From: Mesocentrotus franciscanus
Taxonomy: Eukaryota > Echinodermata > Echinoidea > Camarodonta > Strongylocentrotidae
Reading direction: 5' to 3'
Length of the DNA: 64,000 nucleotides
NCBI GenBank assembly: GCA_037976565.1
Contig: CP137680.1
Span: forward strand, 11,984,177-12,048,176
Shown: in pieces, positions 14,001-27,900 of the stretch
Layout: each line of letters starts with the position of its first letter
Numbering within the stretch: position 1 is the first letter of the stretch
Notes under the pieces: generated by a model
Database searches by the model: none
Told to the model about the DNA's origin: nothing
What the model saw: the letters and a program-made list of their open reading frames with translations, nothing else
Made by a program: the position numbers and the translations under genes

Positions 14001-17000
14001 GTCACCATGGACAACGTGTGTACTGTTTTCATGTTCTTCTTTACCTGATCATTAAGAAAGCAAAAAAATGATTGCAGGTTCATAACCAGTGAACCTACGG
14101 GGCTAGGAATTGAGGATTCTCGCCTCATATCACCTAATCGTAGGAAAATGGCGCGACGACTTAGTTTAGAACCAAGGATCTTTTTTATGAGACCACTGCC
14201 CTATCACCATGGCCACAGATCCATCGCGTTTCCTTCTATGTATCTACAGTATTTATATCTCTTATTTTATTGTTTGCATCTCGACCCATTTCATGGTTTT
14301 CCGCTGCTTCCTCTTCGTAACCTAATTTGTGTCTTGATGATTTGTATTTCCCAGTGATTTGCGGGAGAACGAAATACGAGACCTAAACGACGGGGAAGCA
14401 TTTCAGGATCTCCTCTCGTTAGCCTGGCTGTAAGTTTTTAGCTTAGAATAATTAAGGGTGCAGATGGAATCGTATAATTACTTAGACACTCCAAAATCTC
14501 TCGACTCTCTCACTTTCTCTCTCTCTCTCTCTCTCTCTCTCTTTACCTCTTTCCCTCTCTCTTTCCCTCTTTCCCCCTCTCTCTCTCTCTCTCTCTCTCT
14601 CTCAATCTTTTCCTATCTCTCTTTCTCTTTCTCTGTTTATCTATTTATCGATTTACCTTTGTATATGTCTATATCTAGGACTAGGCCTATCTGTCTACCC
14701 CCCCACTTATTCTCTCTCTCTCTCTCTCTCTCTTTTCTCTCTCTCTCTATCTATCTATCTCTATCTATCTATATCTCTCTCTATCTCTCCATCATATTTC
14801 TCTTCCTTATTCAAGTACCTCTGTATAGTGTATACCACACGTATCTCATTGTTCTAGACAAAAACTTAAAAAACCTAAATAACTGAATCAAATAACAGGT
14901 TGGCATACCACTATGTCAGTAATATGATGTCATGAGGTAGAACTGTTTCCACAATAGAATTTTTCCAATGGGAATTCTAAACCTGTAATCATAAAGTGTT
15001 ATAAAAGGTTTTTTTAAAGTTATACAATTTCCATCACCTCCTGGAATATTATCAACTGTATCAACGGTATTAATGGCAAGGACGATGATTCCCCCCACAA
15101 CTTTTCACACGCTTCTATTGATAATCCCCTTATCTTGCTCATGGCAAGAAAATTGACTTTAACTATAATTCCATATCAATACTTGAATGAATTCAACTAT
15201 CCCATTAGATGTATCTATAATACATAGTTCATTGCACGTTAAAGATCGTTTCGATTATGAATGATATTGTGAGGTGATTGTGGTTCCTAGATTCCTACTT
15301 TCATATGTACATATTTCTAATACTGAAGAAAATTAAACTACATTCAATCACATTGAGTATTAATTTCGATATTTCACAATCTGGAGTCTGAATATTGTAC
15401 GAGTGATATACTAAGAGGCTTGAAACGTACGTTCATGTATTTTTTTTCTGGACCGCAAGTCACATCAAAACGAACCCAAGCTCTCTAACATGGTTTTTTA
15501 GCTGCTTCCATAATACTAAACAATTCAAAATTTGTATGAGCACAAACACTCAACAACGGAGTTCCTAATACAGCATGTTCTTGGCGATAGTAAGTAATGT
15601 ACAGTTTGCAAATAAAAAGTGAATACAATGCATCATAATCTAAAACCAGACCGCTAACTAATAACGATTTCTCATTTTTTTTCCAGGGACTTCGAACGGA
15701 ACGACATCAGAGGCATAACCGCCAATTCATTTGCCGCAAATACATCTCTATTTGTGCTGTAAGTTGTTTTTAGATATTATTCATAGTGACCTTTGCGAAT
15801 CATTGTTAAGAAGAATAATACTGCATCATTATTACAGCTGTCGTGCCTAAAGACTGCATCGTTTTGCACAATAATGTCATTTGAATGGAGATACCAGATA
15901 AACTGCTCTTTGGACTAATGGTGTGCGTCAGTGTAATACAAAAGTGAAATCATGCACCACATTAAACAAGTAGAAATTGGTTTCTTATTATTCTTCTAGA
16001 AAAGTGAGAGGCGATGAAATACCTTGCATGCTAACATGGCGAATGGCGTATATATAATAACAGCTGAAGTTGATTTCATTTGTATTCAAGTTGTCACGAA
16101 TCCTTTCGATCGCTCGCTCCTTGTTGTGACGAAAATAGAAGCAATCATAATTATGTTAATCTTGTTTTTCATCGATTTTGAGCTGGGTATTAACAAAGGT
16201 AAACGTAAATCAAATTATGGTTAAGAATATCATACGCGGGACTGAAATAAAGAGATGAAATGACAATTTACGATGCTTACATTGAGCAAATAATGAAAAA
16301 AATATGTATTGTCCTATTTGAACAAAATGTGGTGAATAAACAAAATTCAAAATGCATATATATGATAGACGAATACACTAGAACCAATACACTGTCAAAA
16401 TACATGAAATTATAAGGATAATGGCAGACTTTTGATAATGGAGAGTATTAAACGAAAGAAGAAGAAAAAATGTTGGCGGAAAAAAGTATGAAAGACAAGA
16501 CTTTAGTTGTTTGGACTACTCCACTCTCGGTTGGCATGAACATGATGAAGACGAGCGGTGTTGGAATTTTGGGAAATGTAATTGAATAAGTGTTCTTTGT
16601 AATATACAAAAAATACATGTTTGCGAGTGCATTAGTGAATATGCACTGCACTCAGGTTAAGTCGCAGTAGGATAATGAACGAGACTTGTCGAGTTTATTG
16701 TCCGTCTTATTGTGACTTAAACAAGTGCAGTGCATATCACCAATGTACGAGCTAAAAACATGTATCATTTTTTTATAACATGGGTCTACAATATGAGTAT
16801 ATAGTCGAGAAATTGACGGTTGTTATCAGCAAAATGCACTCCCCGTGCATAAGGTAAAAATTAATTAAAGCACACGTGACCATTTCGATTCTTCTCATTG
16901 GCAACATTCTTGAACCAAATTTATAAACCACAATAATGTACTCCTGGATAACTATTTTGATGGATCCATTCCTTTGTTTATAGCAAAGATAGTATTTCTA

Positions 17001-20000
17001 AACGATTACCATGGTTACGATCAAACCCTCGTAATTAAAAGAGTGCCCAGTTGCGTAGTAGTAGTACTGAATTTGTAAACATAGAAACAGAGTAAAGTCT
17101 GGGATGAGTAGTCTACAATTTTCTCATTGCATGTGGCTACCGATACCTAGCTTTTTCCCTTTAAAATAAAAAAAAATCTTTAAAATCAAAACGTTCTCAC
17201 CTCTAAAAGGTGAGGCGAATCTTGTCGTCACGTTTGAACAGTAGCTTTGCTACATCAAGAACAGTGTCAATTTGTTATGATGTTTGATATGTTCATATAC
17301 ACGTGTTCTGTGTGATTCCTTTAATCAATTCCAGAGGGGCCTATATTGGTTAGCTACCAGGAAATTATAATGTTGGAAGACTATACGTCTTCAAATTTAA
17401 GAGGAAAATGGAACCTCGCCGAGGAAAAGGCATTCGGCAAGGCTTCATATGCTGTATTGCCAAAAGGAAGAGAAGTTGATATCCATATACAAGGGCTGTT
17501 AATGTATAGGCCTATGCGCAAAGTGTGGAAGGATTGGAGGCGGAAATTTCTCCAAAAGGACATCTTGCCCAAGGGTCTTGAATATGTAATGGCCTCTTGA
17601 TAGGTAGAGGCTCAATAATCCGTGCAGAGTAATATAGAATGGGGTGAGAAGGTGTGCGTGTGTGTGCGTGAGAGGGACAGAGTGGGGGCAGGTTATAGAA
17701 GGATAAAATGGAATGCCAGTTCAGATGGGGCACTGGGGGTACCTTCCACCCTCCTCAATAAGAAAGGGAAAACTTTTTGGTTATTAATAGTGGAGTCTTG
17801 TATAGCGCTCATCTCGGGCACATTGCCACTCCTGGCGCTCCATACAGCTGCCATTACAGCGCTCGAGCATTTTAAGGAATTAATTCCTGCCGGGTATCCA
17901 TTTACCTAACCTCAGTGCGGTGTTGCAAATGTACATTACTATCTTGCCAAAGGACACTATTGACGCTACGAGACTCGAACCGCGAACCATGTAATCCACA
18001 TTCCGGTGACGTATCCGCTAGACCAGCATTTTTTCAACCGGGGTGCCGCAGGGCATCTCTGGGGTGCCGTGAGAGATATTCAGTTAGTCTATATTAAACA
18101 CAAATATTTCCGAATAACGTCATTTCCGTGAAAACACAAATACTACGAAACCGCTATATATTTTAATGAGAAAATGGCATTGTTAAGATAATAAAGCGTT
18201 TTTCTTCCTCGCTCGCATCGATTCCTCGCAGAATTTAGAAAAAAGGATGATTTCAGGCAGCAAAGTGCCTAAATAATTCCATATTTAGGCAACGCTCATA
18301 TATCGTCATATTCGATAAGCAAGCTGCCCGAAGATATGCTCTTTATTTACATTAAAAGTACAATTTTACCATGCGCGTACGCCTCACTCGCTCACAAATT
18401 CTGGGCAACGAAATGCCCGACTCATATTCGTCTATCGAGGTTACTGAATATATTTGTGTATACATGTACATGTCTATATTCAGCGACGAGGTGCCCGCAT
18501 ACGTAATTTTATATCTCGGTGTGTTTTGTTCACAAATGTGTTATTTTCACACAAAAAAGAGTTTTTACCATATCAACAACAACAAAATTCTTGCTCGCTT
18601 CGGCCGTTCGCAAAGATTTGAAACGAGTGTATCCATACGTGTATACATGGCATTTGGCGAGTTCCAAAATGAATTGTCTGTAATCCCGTTGAATTTGGGA
18701 TTGGGGTGACGCGGAACTTTTTATTTCTTAGAAAGGTGCCTTGGCTAAAAAAAAGGTTGAAACGCTGCACTAGACCACGACACCTCTTCCACCGAATGCT
18801 GATTGGAAAAAATGTAGCGTTTACATTTGTTGACCCCCTCCCCACTCTCCCTCCTTCCCCATTCTTAAAAGGATTTTCACCTCAGTAATATAGTGAAAGA
18901 AAATCTCGAGAAACAGATTAAAACGAAGCTAATGGAATCCTTAGGATAGATCTAGGGTTTTCGAGATGAACGAGTTTACTAATCCGAAATAAGATATGGA
19001 AAATAGCCTTGATATACAAAATAATAACAAAATAAAGATTGTAGACTATTATCTACACAGACTCCTTTCCACATTCAAGGAAAAAGATACCTGACTAATT
19101 AGTATACAACACACTTTCTATAATCCATATTTTCCTAGATCAATAACGGAATATGTGATAGCACCAAAGCCACAATGTAATTTCCAGATAACTACCCTAC
19201 TACCCTCTTTTAACACAGAGATAACACAACCAATCATCTAGAAAATCCGTCCCGGACCATTTTGTTAATACCAACGGCATAATTGTTAAAGGGGTAATTA
19301 TTATGTGTTACGTGTACGGGAAAGTGTTTGGGGAATATGTGTTCGGTGTAGGTCTCTAAATAGGGACTTTTAGATTTACACGACGAGAACGTGGACTGCC
19401 ACGTGTGCCATTCTTTCAAAGCACTGGCCCGTGCCCGGCAGTGCCTTAAAAGGACGTCACATTACCTTAAAAGAATGTCACCGTGGCAGTCCACGTTCTC
19501 GTCGTGTAAAATCTAAAAGTCCCTGATGGCAGTCCATCCGGGATTGTCCAGGGTAAGAGCCTTGTGTTACGTCGTCCATTTTGATTCTTCAACTTTCTTT
19601 TTTATACATTCAAACAGTGTACTGAAGAATAACAATATTCGGACAGTTGACAGCGATTCCTTTACGTCACATCAAACTCTGATTGAACTGTGAGTTTTAT
19701 TACATGTTTCCTTTCTTTTCAATGGCGTTAAATACCACAGATAAATTTAATTGAAACCGACGTATACTGTTAACCAGTTGGCTACTAAGTCATCTCATTC
19801 CCATTGGCTTAATACATGATCCTCCCGGGGGGTGTTTCACAAAGACTAAGATCGACTTTAAGTTGGACTTAAGTATAACAGGCCGTTCATGCCATTGTTT
19901 GCTATCATTATTTACTGGCATTGGTCTCTCACGGGACGTACAAATCATGGTAAAAAATCTACAAAACTTACATTTTTATAATTCATTATTGAAGGGAAAA

Positions 20001-21924
20001 ATATTATCTAAAGATTATAATTTAGAGACCAATTGGGATAGCAACCAATGGCATGAACGGCCTGTTATACTTAAGTCCAACTTAAAGTCGATCTTAGTCT
20101 TTGTGAAACACCCCTGTTTCAGTAGGCAGTGGGTTAATACAAAGAAGAATGAAAATCAAAATTAAGGTTACTGTTTACCATTTTTAAATTGATATGAAAG
20201 TAGGCATTTACTCATTTGTCTCCGGTTCTTAGATCATCGTGAAGTAAGGCAGGTAAGAGAAGACTGCATCTTAATTTTCAGTAGGCAAGATAAATGATTA
20301 TGTTAGTACCACTGTACGAATAATGCTAAAATCAAATATATAATCTAGAATGAATTCCTTGCAACTGTTATTATGCATACGACCTTCATTCTATGACACT
20401 TTGTAAGGATTTATCAGCACTTTTTTTTTTAAAGAGTTGTATAGAATTTTCAGAAGGGTATTTTCTTACAAATCTACTATGGGTTTTCAAACTATGCCCT
20501 GCATAGCATTGGACAGATTTATTTCTTCAAAGAAACGTCACCAATTGACCCTAAAAATATCACAAGAATTTTAAATTATTGTCAAATTGAGTTGAAAAAC
20601 CGAATAAATAGAAACGTACTTAAAGTGTTAACTACTAACCTTACATGCGTGAACGGTGGCATTTTAGGGGGCGTATAAACGTGGTAGGCTATATGTATTA
20701 TTTTGGAAACTTATAGATACACTGTTCATGTACGATATGCATATACTGGTCACACAGGAAGAGAAATGTGTCCATGCACATGGTGTAAGAGAGCTCTAAA
20801 AATAATGTAGCTGGAAATATTCTATCCTTTGGGGAATGACTGAAATTACAAACCCCATTCAATATATAGTATGTAATCTATCCATTCCTGGGATGATTCA
20901 AGGTGGTCTTGAAGGTGACTTTGAGATCTATTATTGTTAATACTGTTGTTGTTTTTGTTGTTGTTGTTCTTCTTCTTCTTCTTCTATTATTGTTGTTATT
21001 ATTATTGTTATTACTGTTATTATTATTATTATCATTATCACTACTACTATTATTGTTATTATCATTATTGCTGTAATTATTACGATTATGATAATGATTA
21101 GATTTGTCCTCTTCTTCAGTGATCTTTCAGATAACCAGATTCTACATCTACCGATGGGACTCTTCGACAATCTCCATATTCTCGAAATATTGTAAGTAAT
21201 GACGCAATAGAGGCAGTACCTTTATAGGTCGGTTCATTTCAGTCTCGAATCTTTGAGGATTGGGATCAATATTATTGAAGTTTGAGGGGAAAAGGGTTTC
21301 TAAAAGGAATAAAAGTATACATAGTAACTGCATAACATTATTGCAATGTATAAAAGCTTGTTTGCTGGTGGTTGATTTTAAGGATACTAGTACCACTAGA
21401 TATAAAAAAATCCTCATCTGCTGCCGTCTTCAAAGCTTTGTTGAAGACGCACTTGTTTTCATAATATTTTAAATAGTTTAGGGTTGTGTAAAAATTAGCA
21501 CTGTTAGTTTGTTTGTTTTTCATCACAGCGCAGAAGAGAATACTTATATACTAGTAGCTGCGCTATACAAATTAATCTAATTTTCATTATTTCCTCTCGC
21601 CATGGTTTAGTCGTATTTCATGCCGATTGTCCAGCCCCAGAGTACCAATTTCATTGTTCTTGTCTTCTTTCTCTATTCTTTATTCATCTTCTATCCTTTG
21701 TTCCATTTCCTTTATTTCCTCTACCTAGCCACGATTGAACTTTTGTGTTATTTCCATATTCCGCTTTGTATGCTGTAAAAATACTAATTTCCGTTGGTCA
21801 GATATTGATGTCATGTAGTATTTGCCTATACACAAAGTGATGAAATTGCCCTGCTGGGAATACCCTCCCACTATATTTCCCTCCCTAACTCCCTCTCTCC
21901 CTCCCTCTCCATCACTCCCTATCT

Positions 21925-21960
<36 letters not shown>

Positions 21961-24900
21961 TCTTTATTTTACAATACGTCTTGATTTGTCTATTTCTTTC
22001 GAAACCAATGTCATGTTGGGCGTCAGGGGGATACCTTCACTCAGCAAAGCAAATTGTTATTCGCGCCAGCAGTACAAATTATTATCAGACCTGGGGGTGT
22101 TTCACAAAGACTAAGATCGACTTTAAGTTGGACTTAAGTATAACAGGCCGTTCGTGCCATTGTTTTCTCTCATCATTTACTGGCATTGGTCTTTCACGGG
22201 ACGTACAAATCATGGTAAAAAATCTACAAAACTTACTTTTTTTGATAATTCATTATTGAAGGAAAAAATATTATCTAAAGATCATAATGGTGAGAGCAAA
22301 CAATGGCACAAACGGCCTGTTATACTTAGGTCCGACTTAAAGTCGATCTTAGTCTTTGTGAAACACCTCCCTGATCAGACCACCAATAACATATTATGCT
22401 TGCGATAGGCTGGACTGAATTCGATGTTGTATTTCTCAAGCGACTTCCCGCTTTGCAGTTTCGGGTTGCCATTACTTGCGTGGGCGGGTGGGTACCGAGG
22501 ACACTCATAAGAAACTTTGACAACCACTCGCAAAACGATGACGTCCTCGATTCTAGAACTCTGTAAATTGTTTAAAATTTGAGGATCATATTTGCACGGA
22601 AGAGGGAGGTCCTCGGCAGTAAATTTTCAGTAAATTTTCAGATCGTCCTCGGTATGCTATATTTCTTCGAATATTAATTTTTTTAAAGAACAAACCGATG
22701 TGTATTACGAGTCTCGTGTGGGTGTGCGCGTGGGTGTATGCATACGCGTTTAAAATCGGACCCCTTAGATCCTTTGCTGTTAGGGCGTTACTATTTGGTT
22801 TCTCCACCCCATGAGTGAAAAAACAAACGAATGATTCTCTAGACGTGTCTCATTAAGATTGATTATAATGTTTGGGGACCGACCGTTAATGTCACTATCC
22901 GAGAGACGCGACTCGGTTTCGAACCGGGGTCCTTCAGAGTTCGTTCGTAGACGAAGACAGAGAGCCGACTGTCCCGCTGGACCAACTCATATCCTTTGAT
23001 CGGGTGAAAAGCCTGAAGCCCTGCCGAAATTAGTTTTCTACTTTCTTAATCTTCATATACTCAATGACTTATATCTCCAATGAAAAAAAGTCATGGAACT
23101 TGAAGAAAGACTTATGTTAACCAACTCGTTGGTCACTGCAGCTCAAATATGAACGCTCACATACCAGATGGTGGACGGGGATAAGGTGTATATCGAAAAT
23201 AATTCGCAAAAAAGAAAAGGATGTCTATTCAGATGAATAATAATCGGACAACCAAACACTGGATCCAATGACAATTTATTTAAGTTCTTAGACACACATA
23301 CAGAAACCGATTATGTGTAAAGATAATAAGAGTGAGGTTTGCAATATATTCTGTATTCACATATGATTCCAAGTCACTCCAAGATAATCAGACATCGTTG
23401 TTGAGTTTGTTTGTTTGTTCGTTTGCTTGCTTGCTTGATTGTGTAGTTTTCATTTCTTCAAGATGTGTTTACATAGCTCACAATATCCGAACTATATTTA
23501 TTTCAATCTATAATGAAAATACACTTTTTACGTTTTGTTAATTTGGGTATTTTTCAATGATCATGTTTTGTTTTTTTATTGCAGGCGTCTTCAGAACAAC
23601 CCTATAACTTCGATTCCTACCGAACTGTTCAATTCCTTAGGCAGCCTCGTAGATTTGTGAGTGAAACGACATTATCAAAAGAAAAAGATATTTCCAATCC
23701 CTTGACGATTGGAATATCCCACTAGAATAGTTTTCTTTAAATGAGCTATTCACCACTGGTATTTATACTTACTTTCATCATGACATGCAGTACGCCTACA
23801 GTTGTCATTTGGTATTCATTTACACTTGAAAGATATTGACATTTTAAAGGAAAAGAAAGTGGAATTAAGTACTCGTGATTAATCTCGACTTAGGTTTTGA
23901 CACTAAACTTTATCCATATTGATTGAAAGCGCATAATTTAGGAGAAAGCTTTACATAAAAAAGAATCTGATGTGAACATTACATAATGCATGAGAAGTTT
24001 TACATTACTTTTTCAATATCTGCTATGTTACTTTGTCTTTCATTGTTATTTGAGGGAGGTATTTATTTCGCGTTTCGCATTTTGATATTCAACGAAAAGA
24101 TTACATAAACTAAATCCACTTTACAATATAAGAAAAATACAAAATACTAGTCATTATTGAATGGTTTCCCAAAGAATATGTAAAAAACGCCGTTATTTTG
24201 ATAGACTTAATAAATTGTCTTTGTTTTCTTTCAGGAATCTTACCGGAATTATAAATTCTAACATCAGTGCAGAAATGTTTGACAGTCTGACAAGTCTGGA
24301 AAAAGTGTAAGTCAGTTGTTTAAGAGCGTATCATCTATTCGTGGGTTTGGTATCAACTTTTAATGCCACATATTATGGAATGTCAGTATCATAGTGAATT
24401 AGTCTTTTCCTGCATTGAATGAAAGAGCAAATGAACGTACATGTCATAAAATTGTAACAATTGTATTGGTAAATTTAAAACATGTAGTTATTCAACACTG
24501 ACTGAATTCTTCTACGTGGCTGCCAAAGGCTCTTCTTTGCTTTTATAATGTTGAGAATTTCACGGTATAGGAAACTGGGAGCGTGTTCCAAAAATCCCAC
24601 TATTTCCAGCTCGTAAATGTGATTAGATTTGATCCTTTGTGAGAACCTGAGTCATTCAAGAAATGGGCGTCAGGCTTAGAACACAGTAAACACCACTAAA
24701 TGCTATACCCTCTCAGACCACACTTATATCAAACTTCTATTTTCACCATTAACATGATTATGACTGTCTACCTATTCAATATTTTGATAGCATTTTACAA
24801 ACCTTCTCCTTTGCAACTTACCTCAAAGTCTATTCCCATTTTTTCTCTTCGATTTTCCGCGTCTTACAGAGAATTCGGGAAGTTTGAGTACTGTCGCTAT

Positions 24901-27900
24901 GCCCCTCACGTTCGTACGTGTAAACCGCACTCCGACGGAATCTCGTCCTTCGAGAATCTCTTGAAAAACGTGATTCTACGAGTTTTTGTATGGACTATAG
25001 GAATCATCACCAGTGTTGGTAATCTAGGTGTACTGGTCAGCCGTGCTTTCATGAAGGCAGAAAATAAAGTCCATACGGTCGTCGTCATAAATCTATGCAG
25101 TAAGTTCATTTACTTTCTTATATGTAAAACAACAAGAAACATGCGAAATGCAAAGTTATCTTGACATCTTTAGGACTTTTTCACTTCATTTTTTTTAAAT
25201 AGAGCTAGCAATTACATTCATCATGCTCATCGTTTGATCAGGAAAGCGGGATCCTAATATTCGAAGTTTAATATCGGGGTTATTTTCACTTCATAATCCA
25301 ATACAATTTATGTACATTCAGAAATGGCTTGCTTGCGAAAATAATTTCCAATCCTCCCCCGTCGCCAAAGGAAAAAATGATATAGAGTTGGTGGACATAC
25401 GCTGTATACCGTTTGTACACATCACATTGGTAAATCCGCTTGTTTGCATTCTGTGAAACTACTGATGAAAAGAGCCGTAGCTCTAATATGTCTAAAGAAA
25501 GACAAATAACCAGTGTTCAGACGACAGAAAATACCACTATTATAACCCCCAAAAAAAAAAAAAAAAAAATGTTATGAAATAATCATTTGTATTTCTTATT
25601 AAACATGTTTAATCATAAAGTAACCTAAGCATAATATTTCTGTTGGCTACGCACAATGCTTGAAGCCATAGATGACCATGGCCATATGGTACACTAGAAT
25701 TTATTTTGGGGTTACCTTTCCCCCGGCAATCGGCGTAAGCTTTCAGTCTATGTAATGTATATATTAGATTTTTGCATTATTTTTTATCGCATCACCTAAA
25801 GCCTAGTATACATGATACAAGAAGCCTTGCCCTCTCTGCCAGGCAGTATATTTATCAGAAAAGACAATATGTGTATTATGATTAAAATGCACCAGTAAAT
25901 AGTTTCGCGTCCGCTTGCAATGAAAGGATTACGTATGAACTGTGTTCTATTATGTACATTCGAGTACATATAAAAGGAATTTGCCGACTCTTCACTTTTC
26001 ATTATAATCTGTCGAGAAAAACTTATACAACGATTTGTTAAAAAAAGAATGACACATGTTGTTAGCGGTAATACGTTATCCCTTTTACTTTCACATTTCA
26101 TTTCAGAGGGAATTTTCTAAAAGGGCTTGATAACAAAGAAGTATACCTATTTGTAGAGAGATGAGATAATTACTTATTCCAAAGCAATCATGGTTGATAT
26201 CTGTAGCGAGCCTTTCAATCCAAAATAAGCCGCATGACCGGTCTTCCTGAGATTAGTAAGGTCATTTCTATGCAAAGTGGTATCAAAACCAAGAGCTATT
26301 TTTATATATCTTATCCCCCTACAGATTATACAGCTTGTTGGTGGTGGCGCATAGTCCTCTATTACTACATGCACTGCTCTACTGCGTTTTTCTTATGCCT
26401 CTTAATGCTCATACTTCCGAGAAGCGCATGTGTTTGTTTATTTTTTGTCTTTCTTTTTATTTCATATTTGAGGAATCTACCCAAATACAAGCTCTGCTTT
26501 TTAGCGAATTTCTCTTTACCTTTAAAATTCGACTCTATAATATTAAGCTTATATATTTTGTATCCTAAAATGCTTTGATTACTTATCGACATCTAATATT
26601 GTATAATTACAAATGAATTTTATTCTCTATGTTATATTGCAAAAGTCATTTGATTTGATGTAAGCATCTTTATCATGTTTTGATTGAGTTATGGAGATAA
26701 AATTATTTAAATTGAATTCAATTGAAATTGAATATAATTACTGTCAAAACACGGTACTACATTGATTCCATGATTTTGGGCGAATTTTTTTCATAAGCGA
26801 CTCTCAGTGCCATTTAATCTTAATCATTAATAAACATATACCACTGTTATTGAAGAAAAATTAATAAAACGCAACGGCATATTATTATCGCTAATATGTG
26901 GGACTAAAAGTGAAATATCTTAACTTGTATTGTATCATCATTTTGAGAAATTGAAAATGGATTTATTTTTCAGGAAGATATTCAAGGTAGAATCTATCAA
27001 AACAGACACGCACTACAAATAAATAGAAATACATATATATATATATATATGTTCTATACGATGTGAAAGAAAAAAAAAGAAAAAATGTGTAAATTACACC
27101 ACCAAAAAGTATTGCAGATAAACATTTGACGTCATTCCAAAATGGGTTAAATCCACTTTTAGCTTTTTCGATTACGTCAAGGATTTTTAGTATACCACTT
27201 TCGCTTAGCAGTTATCAATTCGTTTTTGCATATATATTTTTTTTAATCTAGCAATCTAGCATAAAGTTTTATTATGTTGACTTTTGTTGATTTAGTGCCA
27301 TTTGTAATGAAAAATCCAATAATTACGTTTGATTTCGAGAGATTTGCATTGGCGTATTACACAGGTGTTGACGTGTGTGCTATAAGACATAATGCAGAGA
27401 GTAGGCACGTAACAGTGTGTGGCTTAGTTCAAAAAAAGAAAATAAGGCGAGAAGGGATCTAGGATTAATAAACCCACAGCCCCACCCCCAGTGGGCTTTC
27501 CAAGGAAATAGGTTTTCTCCGAATTATCTTTAAACTCTACCCCAACTTGAGAGGACTAACGAGACTCCTCATGTTCTGGTCCTGAAAGAAAAAAATCACA
27601 ACAAAATAATGTTTTGTGGAAACTTAGTTCCCACTTTTTCAGATAATCCTTGATCCACCTGTAAATAAACCATTTTGTTCTTTTAAACTAGTCCAAACCA
27701 TGCAAAACAAATTATGCGTCAATATTCATTCCACTGCATGTTAACTTACCAAAATTAATTTTTAAGTTTAAAACATCTTTAAAATGAACTTACAAACTGT
27801 TGAAAAAATGCAACTAAAATAAAATGACGGATGTTCAATATGTTAAAAGCATATCGGAGTTCTCCAAAATAAATTATCCTCGTTATTTAATGGTATAATC

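Noticed and set aside
14458..14886. 142-codon Ser/Leu-rich frame
   Set aside because: CT/TATC microsatellite in an intron.
17346..17600. 84-codon + strand frame in an LRR intron
   Set aside because: No domain, no neighbouring exon signal, and open frames of this size are common by chance here.
22905..22995. Functional tRNA gene
   Set aside because: A and B boxes are exact, but no acceptable anticodon arm or paired acceptor stem could be drawn; a SINE head is more likely.
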